Part shown: piece by piece, positions 37,301 through 49,300 of the stretch
Layout: the number at the start of each line of letters is the position of its first letter
Position numbering within the stretch: the first letter of the stretch is position 1
Assembly (NCBI RefSeq): GCF_042682745.1
Contig: NZ_JBHUIO010000002.1
Span: 248,001-312,000 of the forward strand
Reading direction: 5' to 3'
Origin: Tumebacillus_A lipolyticus
Lineage (GTDB): Bacteria > Bacillota > Bacilli > Tumebacillales > Tumebacillaceae
Length of the DNA stretch: 64,000 nucleotides
The notes under the pieces: model-generated
Databases searched by the model: none
What the model saw: only the letters and a program-made list of their open reading frames with translations
Told to the model about the DNA's origin: nothing
Program-made: the position numbers and the translations under genes

Positions 37301-40300
37301 GGTTCCAGCCGCCCTCGTCTCGCTGGAAGCGATGCCGCTCAACCCGAATGGGAAAGTGGATCGCAAGCAGTTGCCAGATCCTGAGTTAACAGCGGGGGAA
37401 ACGACAAGTGAGAAGATCGCACCGCGCACCGAGACGGAACGACAGCTAGTTGCGATCTGGTCGTCGGTGCTGCGCCGCGAAACGGTCGGCATCCACGACA
37501 ACTTTTTTGCCCTCGGCGGGGATTCGATCTTGAGCATTCAGATCGTCCATCGCGCCGCGCAAGCGGGCATTCGCCTCAAACCGAGAGACCTGTTTCAACA
37601 TCAGACGATCGCTCGCTTGGCAGAGGTGGCGGTTCAAACGGATGGGGAAGCGTTACTGGCAGAGCAAGGAGTTGTCCACGGCACCGTTTTGTTAACCCCT
37701 GTTCAGCAATGGTTCTTCGAGCAAGAGTGGGAGGACATGCATCACTTCAACATGTCGCTGCTATTCGATGCGGAAAAATCCCTCGATCAAGCTGCCATGC
37801 GCGAGGTGACCGCACATCTGATGCAACATCACGATCTGCTGCGCGCACGTTTCCTGCGCGACGCTGACAGCTGGTCGCAGTATCTGCCAGATCGCATCGA
37901 CGAGATTCCGTTTTTGAGCGTCGACTTGTCCGACCTGCCGCTCGCCGAGCGAGAGTCCGCTTTTCGCGATCGAGCTGCACAGTGGCAAGCGAGCCTCGAT
38001 CTTGGCGAGGGCCCACTGTTCCGAGTGATTCACGCCGATCTGGGCAGCGAACTGCCCGAGCGTCTGTTGGTCGTCGTTCACCATCTGCTCGTCGACGGAG
38101 TGTCGTGGCGAATTTTGCTAGAAGATTTGGAAACTGCCTATGAGCAACGTATCAGCGGCGCTTCGATCCAACTCCCGCCGAAGACCACTTCGTTTCAACG
38201 CTGGGCTGAGCGGTTGGCAGACTACGCGCAGACAGATGCTGTGTTGCAGGAAGCGGCGCATTGGACAAGCTTGCAGCAAGCTGGCCACGCACCGCTGCCG
38301 ATCGATCTGCACGATGGCGACAATTTGAGCGGATCGACAGAAACGGTGACTGTCGCGCTCAGCGCCGAAGAGACGAAACAGCTGCTTGAAGTCGCGCCGC
38401 AAGCTTACCTGACACAGATCAACGACCTGCTGCTGACCGCTTGGACACAAGCGTTTGCCAAGTGGTCAGGCCAGCCATCCCTCTTACTCACGCTAGAAGG
38501 CCACGGTCGGGAAGAGGTGATCGACGGCGTAGATCTGTCGCGGACGATCGGCTGGTTCACCGCCACCTATCCGATTGCGCTCGACTTGAGCGGCATCCAC
38601 GAGGTAGGATCGGCGATCAAAGCGGTGAAAGAACAGCTGCGGGCGGTGCCGAACAGGGGCATCGGGTATGGCCTCCTGCGCAGCCTGTCCGGACGGGCAG
38701 AGCTGATGCGGGCGATGCGAGAGCTGCCCCAGCCGGAAGTATCGTTCAACTATCTCGGACAGGTAAACCAAGACCGCTTATCGGCCGAGAAATCACGCTT
38801 CACCTTGTCCCAAGCTTCAGCAGGTTCGGGAAAAAGTGAACGCATCAGGCGCGAACATCTGCTGGAGATCAACGGTATGATCGCTTCCGGTCAGCTGCGG
38901 ATGAGCGTCACCTACTCCAAAGGAATCCATCACCGCGCAACGATCGAACGGCTGGCTCAATCGTATGTCGAAGCGATGCAAGAACTGATCGCTCATTGTG
39001 CGCGCGCTGACACGGTCAGCTTCACTCCGTCCGACCTCCCAGCGGCACGGTTGGAGCAGCGAGATCTCGATGCATTCCTCGCTCATCTGCACGATCAGGG
39101 GATTGACCCGCACAACCTCGAAACGCTCTACCCGCTGTCGCCGATGCAACAAGGCATGCTGTACCACAGCTTGCTGATGCCGGAGTCGGGAGTTTATGTC
39201 ACGCAGGTCAGCGCCTCGCTCCGCGGCGTGTTGGATATGAACGCGCTACAGCGTGCATGGAACGCGGTGATCGAGCGACATCCGATCCTGCGCACAGGAT
39301 TTCATCAGCCAGCTGGGCGCGTTCCGATGCAAGCGGTGCTGCGCAAGGTGGAGATGCCGCTTGAGCTGCTCGACTGGCAAAACGAGAGCGAAGCGATGCA
39401 GGAACAAGCGATGCAGGAACAAGCGATGCATGCTTTCTTGCGTCACGATCAGGAGCGAGGTTTCGATCCAGCCTGTGCACCGTTGATGCGTTTGACCTTA
39501 ATCCAGACGGGACATCACCAAGCGCGGCTGGTCTGGACCTCGCACCACCTGCTGCTCGACGGCTGGTCGATGCCGATCGTCTTCCAAGAGGTGTTCGCTC
39601 TCTATCGTGCAGAGGTGAGCGGCCAAGAGCTCCGGTTGCAATCGGCCCGCCCCTACGGTGACTACATCGCTTGGTTGAGCGCACAAAACATCGAACAGGC
39701 CGAACAGTTTTGGCAAGCGCGCATCGAAAGTTTTGCCGAGCCGACGCTGCTCGGCGTCGAACGTCCTTCAACCCTGTTGTCAGACGGACAGATGCAGTAT
39801 GCAGAGCTGCGAGGAGCGCTGTCAGAAACAGCGACCGAAGCCCTCCAACAGCTGGCGCGCGAGCACCAATTGACGCTGAACACGCTGGTGCAAGGAGCAT
39901 GGACGATCTTGCTCCATCGGTACAGCGGAGCAGAAGATGTGGTGTTTGGCGCGACCGTCGCGGGTCGTCCTGCCGACTTAGAAGGTGTGGACAGGATGAT
40001 CGGTCTGTTTATCAACACGCTTCCAGTCCGCCAACAGCTGTCCGCGCAGACAGATGTCTTGACCTTCCTGAGACAGCTGCAGGAAGAACAATCGCGAGCA
40101 AGCGAGTACGAATATACTCCCTTGCAGCAGATTCAGGCGTGGAGCGGGTTGCCGCGCGACCTTCCGCTGTTCCACAGCATTCTCGTCTTTGAAAACTATC
40201 CGATGGATCAAGAGGTGGCCGCTTCGGCCGAGCTGACAGGCGAGCTGCAGATCACCGACATGAGCACTGCCGAACTGAGCCACTACCCGCTCACAGTCGG

Positions 40301-43300
40301 CGCGTCGCCGGGCAGACAGCTCGCATTGAAGATCGCCTACGACCGCACCCGCTACGACGACAGCACGATCGATCTGCTCCACGGGCATCTGCTCGCCATC
40401 CTGACCGACCTGCTGGCAACGCCGGGACAGCGCGTTCAAGATGTGCGGATGATGACTGCAGCCGAGCAGGAACTGTTGAGCGCATGGAGCGACGCGGAGC
40501 TCCTGTCGCCACCCGCTTGGAGCGCACACCAGCGATTTGCTGTCCAAGCTGCGCAAACGCCGGAGCGGATCGCGATACTCTCCTCGACGGAGAGTTTGAC
40601 CTACCGCGAGCTGAACGCACGCTCCAACCGTTTGGCTCACCACTTGAGATCGCTCAGGGCAGGCGTCGACCAGCCAGTTGCGCTCTATGTGGAGCGCTCG
40701 CTCGATCTTGTGGTCAGCCTGCTTGCCATCTGGAAAGCGGGTGCTGGCTATCTGCCGCTCGACACCGAGCATCCGAGCGAACGGCTGACGATGATCCTGG
40801 CAGATGCGAAGCCGACATTGCTGATCACGCAGTCACATCTGTTGGCCAAACTTCCTGCTTCGCAGGCGCAGGTCGTCTGCCTCGATACAGAGCGGGAGGC
40901 GATCGCCAACCGACCGAGCACAGACCCGGTCGACAGCACAAGCCCGCACGATCTTGCCTACATGATCTACACCTCCGGCTCCACCGGCCGCCCGAAAGCG
41001 GTCATGGTCGAACATCACAGCTTGGCGAGCGTGTTGCAGGCGAGCCAAGAGCGCTTTGGATTTGCCGAGACGGATGTGATGCCTTGGATCGCCTCCGCCG
41101 CCTTCGACATCGCCCTCTTTGAACTGATCAATCCGCTGCTCACCGGCGGCACCTCCGTCGTGCTGTCCCGCGAGCAGGTGCTCGATCTGCCGAAGCTGAC
41201 CGCGAGCCTGTCTGAGTTTACGATGCTGCACACCGTGCCGAGCTTGATGCGCCGCATCGTGGAAACGGTCGAGGAGCAGGGGGTTGATCCGGCGCGATTT
41301 GCCAACATGCGAACGCTCTTCATCGGCGGCGATGCGGTACCGCCCGATCTGCTGGAGAAGATGCAGACTGTGTTCCGCCAAGCGGACATCCACGTGCTGT
41401 ACGGACCGACAGAAGGGACGATCATCTGCTCACACCATCAGGTGACACGGGGCGCTTCGTTGGAAAAATTCTATATTGGACAGCGCCTCCCGCACGTGCA
41501 TCTGCGCATCTGCGATCCGCAAGGACGCACCGTGCCGATCGGCATGTCGGGAGAGCTGTACATCGGCGGCCACGGCGTCACCCGCGGCTACTATCAGCAA
41601 CCCGAATTGACGATGGAAAAATATGTGGCGCGAGATGGGGAGCGCTGGTACCGCACCGGCGACTTGGCTCGGTGCGTGATCGATGGCACGATCGAATTCC
41701 TCGGCCGCCTCGACAATCAAGTGAAGATCCGCGGTTTTCGCATCGAGTTGGGCGAGGTCGAAACGGCGCTCCACGCTGTGGAGGGGGTCAAAGAGGCGGT
41801 CGTCGTCGCGCTCACAGCGCCGTCTGGTGAAAAGCGTCTCGTCGCTTACATCGTGCCGGAAGCAGGGGAGACGATCACTTCGGCACAGCTTCGCAACGCC
41901 TTGCAAGCAAGACTGCCCGACTATATGATTCCGTCCGCGTTCCTCTCGCTCGACCGTTTGCCGCTCAATCCGAACGGCAAAGTGGATCGCCGAGCACTGC
42001 CGGTTCCGGAAGCGGTCGCCCAAGCGGGGCAAGAGGTGGCGCTTTGCACCCCTGCTCAAGAGATGATCATCGGCATCTGGGCAGAACTGCTCGGTCGATC
42101 GGAGATCGGCCCGCAGGAGAACTTTTTTGAAGCGGGTGGACATTCGCTGCTGGTGACCCAGGTGATCTCGCGGATCAACGAGCTGTTCGGCATCGAGATG
42201 CAGCTGCGAACGCTGTTCGAAGCACCGACAGTCGTCGAACTGGCAGCGGCGGCGGAGCGTTTGCAAAATGACAGACAGAGTCTGTCAGCTCCTCCGATCA
42301 AGCAGATCAACCGCGACGGTCATTTGCCGCTCTCCTTTGCTCAGCAGCGACTCTGGATCGTCGAACATCTGACACCCGGTACGTCGATCTACAACATGCC
42401 GTTTGCTGTGCGCCTGCAAGGGCAGCTGAACAGCGCTGCGCTCAAGCGGACGCTCGATGAGATCATCAGCCGTCATGAAACGCTGCGCACCTCATTTGCT
42501 GACGAGGCTGGTCGGGCGGTGCAGATCATCCATCCGCCCAAGCCGCTCAGCCTGACGCTGATCGACCTGACCGCAAAAGCACCGCCTGAGCGGGAAAGGA
42601 TCGCGCAACAGGAGATCGAAACGGCGGCGAACACCCCGTTCGATCTCAGCCAAGGTCAGCTGATCCGCGCTCGTCTGCTCCAATTGGACGATGCGGAGCA
42701 CATCTTGATCGTCGTCTTGCATCACATCGTGGCAGACGGCTGGTCGATGGGCGTCTTTATGCAAGAGTTGAGCGCACTGTATCGAGCGTTCAGCAGCGAA
42801 CAGCCCTCACCGCTGCCGGCGATGCAGATTCAGTATGCAGACTTTGCCGCTTGGCAACGCGAGTGGTTGCAAGGCGATGTCTATGACGCACAACTCTCCT
42901 ATTGGAAAACACAGCTTACGGGAGAGTTGCCCACCCTGCAGCTCCCGACCGACCGTCCACACCCGCGCGTGCAGACGCATCGGGGCGCTCATTTCTCCTT
43001 CCGAGTCGATCGCGAGACTGCACTCGGTCTGAAAAAGCTGTCCCGTCGCCTCGGCGCAACGCTGTTCATGACGCTTCTCAGCGCCTACCAAACGCTTTTG
43101 GCACGTCTGAGCGGTCAGGAAGACATCGTGGTCGGCACGCCGATCGCAGGGCGGAATCGTCATGAGACAGAAAACTTGATCGGCTTTTTCGTCAACACGC
43201 TGGTGTTGCGCACCGATCTGTCTGGCAATCCCAGCTTCGAAGAACTGCTCGCCCGCGTGCGGGAAACGGCGCTCGGAGCTTATGCGCACCAAGACTTGCC

Positions 43301-46300
43301 GTTTGAACGATTGGTCGAGGAGATCCAACCGACCCGCGACACCTCGCGCACACCGCTCTTCCAAACGCTGTTCAACGTGCAGCAGTACGGGGCGGGCGCT
43401 TCTTTCGAACTGATCGGACTGGATTTACAGCCGTTTGAGATCGCGCATCACACTGTCAAATTCGACTTGGAGCTGTCGATGGAAGAGCGGGAGGAGATGA
43501 TCAGCGGTCGCTTCAACTACAATACCGACCTGTTTGATCAAAGCACGATCGCGCGGATGAGCGCTCAGTTCCTCACCTTGTTGCAAGCGATCGAGCTCGA
43601 TCCAACCCGCCCTGTCACCGATCTGCTCTGGTTGCCCGAGGCGGAGAGCGACCTGCTGTTAAAAATGGGAGAGGGGGCAGCCGAATCTGCATCTGCTGAT
43701 GCGGAGTATGATCGATCTGTGCTCTGCACGCATCAGCTGTTTGCGGAACAGGCTGCGAAGACGCCGGAGCGCACCGCCCTGATCTTCGAGGAGGAATCGC
43801 TGTCGTACCGTGATCTGGATCAGCGTGCCAACCAATTGGCGCACCACCTGCAAGCGCTCGGCGCCGGCCCCGACACGCTGGTCGGTCTTTGCCTCGAACG
43901 CTCAGCCGATCTGGTCGTCGGACTGCTTGGGATTCTAAAAGCGGGTGCCGCCTACGTGCCGATCGATCCGTCTTATCCGAGCGAGCGCGTGGCGCTGATT
44001 CTGGAGGACACACAAGCTCACTTGCTGGTGACCGCACCTCAATTTCAGGAAACCTTGCCCGCCCATCAGGCTCGCATGGTCTGTCTCGACGCGGATCGAG
44101 AAGCGATCGCACGCTTTCCGCTGACCGCTCCGCACAGCGAGGTCACGCCTGAACACCTCGCGTATATGATCTATACCTCCGGTTCTACTGGACGTCCGAA
44201 AGCGGTGATGGTTGAACATCGCCAACTGGTCAGCGTGCTTTCGAGCAGCCAGCAGGCGTTCCGCTTCAGCGAAGGGGACATCATGCCCTGGATCGCCTCG
44301 GTCGCGTTTGACATCGCTTTGTTCGAGCTAATGAACCCGCTGCTCGCAGGCGGTACGTCGGTCGTGCTCACCAAAGAGCGGGTGCTGGAGATCGACAGGC
44401 TGTTGGAGGACATGCAAACCTACACGGCGATCCACACAGTGCCGAGCCTGATGCGGCAGATCGTACAGACGATCGAAGCAGGGGCGTACCCCGCGTTCGA
44501 CCGCCTGCGCCTGATCTTTATCGGCGGGGACGCGGTCGCACCCGATCTGCTGAAGAGCATGCACGACGTGTTCCGCAAGGCGCAGATTCACGTCTTGTAC
44601 GGTCCGACCGAAGGAACGATCATCTGTTCGCATCACGCCGTCTCGCGCACCGACCAGATGCAACGCCTGTCGATCGGCAAGCCGCTGCCGCATGCCACGC
44701 TGCGCGTCTGCGATCAGAACCAGCGACTGGTGCCGATCGGCGTGCCAGGCGAGTTGCAGATCGGCGGTCGCGGGGTCACCCGTGGCTACTTCCGCCAAGC
44801 GGAACTGACGGACGACAAGTACATCCTGCAGGACGGGATGCGCTGGTACAAGACGGGCGACTTGGTGCGCTGGCAGGCGGACGGGACGCTAGAGTTCCTC
44901 GGCCGGATCGACCACCAAGTGAAAATCCGCGGATTCCGGATCGAGCTAGGCGAGATCGAAGCGGTCTTGGCACAGCACGAAGCGGTGCAAGAGACGCTGG
45001 TCACCGTCTACGAGCTGGTGCCGGGTGATAAGCGACTGGTCGCCTATTTCGTCGCGGTGGATGGGGAGGAGTTACAGGCGGAAGAGTTGCGCAGCTATCT
45101 GCGCACGAGGTTGCCCGACTACATGGTTCCAGCCGCCTTCGTCTCACTGGAAGCGATGCCGCTCAACCCGAATGGAAAAGTGGATCGCAAGCAGTTGCCA
45201 GATCCCGATTTCTCAGGGGAAGCGAATGAGACGTACACCAAACCGCGCAATGAAATCGAACAGAAGCTGGCGGAGAGTTGGGCTGCCGTTTTGCGCATCG
45301 AGCAGGTCGGCATCCACGACAACTTTTTTGCCCTCGGCGGGGATTCGATCTTGAGCATTCAGATCGTACATCGCGCCGCGCAACAGGGCATTCGCCTCAA
45401 ACCGAAGGACCTGTTTGAGCATCAGACGATCGCTGAGCTCGCCCTTGCGGTCGAATCAGTCGAGGAAACCTGCTCTGCTGAGCAAGGCATCGTGACAGGG
45501 GAGATGCCGCTGACACCGATTCAACATCAGTTCTTTGCGGAACAGCATCAAGAGTTACACCATTTCAACATGCCGATCTTGCTCACCCTGCGCGAGCCAG
45601 CCAACCTTGAAGCTCTGCGCGATGCGATCAGGTATTTGCTGACTCACCACGATGCGCTCCGCATGCGCTTTGCTCAGCAAGCGGGGAGCTGGCAACAGGA
45701 AAACGCCGACTTGATGGAAAATGTCCCGCTGACGAGCTTAGATTTGACCGCTGTTGCAGAGGAAGAGCAAGAGAGCGCATTTTTCGCCGAGGCGAACAGA
45801 AGGCAGGGTCTGCTCGATCTGAACGGTCAGCTGTTCCATGCTGTACACGTCCGCTTTGGTGGAAGCCGCCCAGACCGACTGTTGCTGATCGTGCATCATC
45901 TGATCGTGGATGGCGTGTCTTGGCGCATCCTGCTCGAAGATCTGGAAACTCTCTACCGACAACAGATGCGCGGTGAATCGATGCGACTTTCGCGGAAGAC
46001 GACCTCGTATCATGAGTGGGCACAACGGTTGCCACAAGCGGCCGCGACTGAAGAGCTTCGCCAAGAGCTCGACTACTGGCTGCGTTCGAACACCGAGGAA
46101 GAAAGCGCGCTACCGATAGATAAGCTTGATGGCTTGAATCTGACCGGCTCCACCGCTACAGTCTCTGTCTCGCTGGCAGCAGAGGAGACGAAGATCCTCT
46201 TGCAACAAGCTTCACAAGCGTACAACACCCAGATCAACGACCTGCTGCTCACCGCGCTGGTGCAGGCGTTCGCCAACTGGACAGGCTCTCGCTCGCTTCC

Positions 46301-49300
46301 GCTGCACTTTGAAGGTCACGGGCGGGAGGAGATTCTTGACAACGTCGACCTGTCGCGAACCGTCGGTTGGTTTACCACCGTCTACCCGGTTTGCTTGCAG
46401 GTGCCAGAAAACGGTCAGCTGGGAGCTGCGATCCAAGCGGTCAAAGAACAGTTGCGCGCCGTGCCAAACAGAGGCATCGGGTACGGGATTCTGCGCTGGC
46501 TGAGCGATGACGCTGACCTGCGTCAACAGTTGGCCGATCTGCCGCAGCCTGAGGTTTCCTTCAATTACCTCGGACAGTTTGACACAACAAGTGATCAGCA
46601 GGAGGAATCGTTCTTCCAAGTGGCTGCCGGAACCCCGAGCGGCCTTGCGCAGAGTCCGGGCGCAAAGCGCAGCCATCTGCTCGACATCACCAGTCTCGTC
46701 GCTGGCGGAAAACTGCAGGTGAACCTGATCTACTCGACCAACGTTCACCACGTCGAGACGATCGAGGGTCTGGCAGATGAGTTCCTGCGCAAACTGCGGG
46801 CTGTGATCGCACACTGCGTGTCACCAGAGGCGGGTGGATACACGCCGTCCGACTTCCCGCAGGCGCGTTTGACGCAGGCGGAGCTCGACCGCTTCCTTTC
46901 TGAAGCGAAAAGGAACGCGTCCGATCTTGAGCAAGTGTACGAGCTCTCCCCGATGCAGCAAGGCATGCTGTTCCACAGTTTGCTCACGCCGACCGATGGC
47001 GTCTATGTAACCCAGCTGAAAATCGCGGTTGAGGGGTTGCTCGACATCGCCGCCTTGCAACAGTCGTGGAACGCTGTGCTAACACGTCACTCGATTCTGC
47101 GCACCGCTTTTTTCTGGAACGAATCGAGCAAGCCGCTGCAAGCGGTGTACCGCACGTGCAGCGTCCCGATGACCGTGCTCGATTGGCGCGAGCAGTCTGA
47201 GCAGACGCAAGCGTCCTCGCTGGAACAGTTCCTGCGCGAAGATGCGGCACGCGGGTTTGAGATGACCGAAGCGCCGCTGATGCGTCTGACCGTGATTCGC
47301 CAAAGCGACAGACGCATGCGCTTGATCTGGACTTCACACCATCTGCTTCTGGATGGCTGGTCAACGTCGGTGGTATTTAAAGAAGTTTTCAGCGCCTACA
47401 GGGCGATACGCTCTGGACAGGCGATGCCCGCCGATGCGGAACGCCCTTTCCGCAGCTTTATCGCTTGGTTGCAGGAACAGGACGAATCGGCTGCGGAAAC
47501 CTACTGGCGCAAACAGCTGGCAGGCTTCCTCGCTCCGACAGACCTGCGCGTCGAGAATGGCCGAAAAGCATTGACCGCAGGGGAAGTGCGGCATGTTGAG
47601 CAAAAGACGGCGCTGCCAGCCGATCTGACAGTCGCGCTGCAATCGTTTGCCAAACAGCAGCAATTGACGTTGAACACGCTGGCACAGGGAGCTTGGGCGC
47701 TCTTGCTGAGCCGCTACAGCGGGGAAGAGGACGTGGTGTTCGGAGCAACCGTCTCTGGCCGTCCTGCCGATCTGCCAGGCGTTGACACGATGGTCGGGCT
47801 GTTTATCAACACGTTGCCCGTCCGGCTGAACCTGCCAGGAGACACTTCGCTTGCCGATTGTTTGCAGGCGCTGCAAACTCAGCAAGCGGAGATGCGACAA
47901 TACGAATATGCGCCGCTGGTCAACGTGCAAGAGTGGAGCGATGTGCCGCGCGGTCAGCCTTTGTTTGACACGATTTTTGTCTTTGAAAACTATCCGGTGG
48001 ATCAGGAGACCGCAAAGTCGGTCAGCCAAGATGATGAGCTGATGATCATCGAAGTCAGCGCAGACGAGATCACCAACTATCCGCTTACGGTCACCATCGT
48101 TCCCAGCCAGCAGTTGATCGTCAAGATCGCCTATGACTGTCTGCGATATGATGACGACACGGTCGAACGGATGATCACCCATCTGCACGACCTGCTCGCC
48201 CAGATGGTGGCTGCTGCCGATCGACCGCTGAACAGCCTCCGCATCCTCTCAGCTGAAGAGGCAGAGTTGCTCGACCGGTGGAACGACAATCACCGCCCGT
48301 ACCCGCACCACCTCTGTGCGCACGAGCTGTTCGATCGTCAAGCAGAGCGGACGCCTGAGCGCACCGCGCTGGTCTTTGCTGGGGAGAGCATGAGCTATCT
48401 GGAGCTGCAAGAGTCTGCCAACCGACTGGCGCGGCACCTGCAAGGACTCGGTGTCAAACCAGGGTTGTTCGTCGGCTATTTCGGAGAACGCACCATAGAA
48501 TGGGCGGTGGCTGTGCTTGCGATCTTCAAGGCGGGGGGCATCTATGTCCCGCTCGATCCAAAATATCCGCACGACCGCTTGTCCTTCATGATCGAGGATA
48601 CTTCGCCGCAGGTGATGCTGACCTATCGTTCACTGGTCGATCGGTTGCCTTCAACTGAAGCATCTGTCCTCTGCCTCGACGAAGCGCACGCCGCGATCCT
48701 TGAGCAGAGCGCACAGACGCCAGCTTATGAGGTCACGCCTGACGATCGCGCCTATGTGATCTTCACTTCCGGATCGACAGGGCGACCGAAAGGCGCGATG
48801 GTTGAGCACAAAGGGATGGTCAACCATCTGCTCGCCAAAGTGGATGATCTGACCGTGACCGCAGACGATCGCATTGCCCAGAACTCCTCGCAATGTGTGG
48901 ACATTTCGGTCTGGCAGCTGTTGACCGCCTGGATGGTCGGCGCCGCCACGCACATTTTGCCTGACGAAATTGCTTTCGATCCAGCCCAACAGCTCGAAGA
49001 GATGGAGCGATCTCAGCTGACCATCGTCGAAACGGTGCCGTCTCTGTTGCGGGCGATGATCGACGAAGTTGCTCTGCGCGCTGCCCAACAACCTGATTTG
49101 AGCGCCCTGCGCTGGATGATTCCAAACGGTGAAGTGCTGCCGCCAGAGCTCTGCCGCAAATGGCTGACCTACTATCCGAAAGCGTGGCTGATCAACGCGT
49201 ATGGTCCGACCGAATGCTCCGACGATGTCACCCACCATTTCATCACCGAACTACCAGATGAAGCGGTGACCAACATCCCGATCGGACGCGTCATTCCCAA

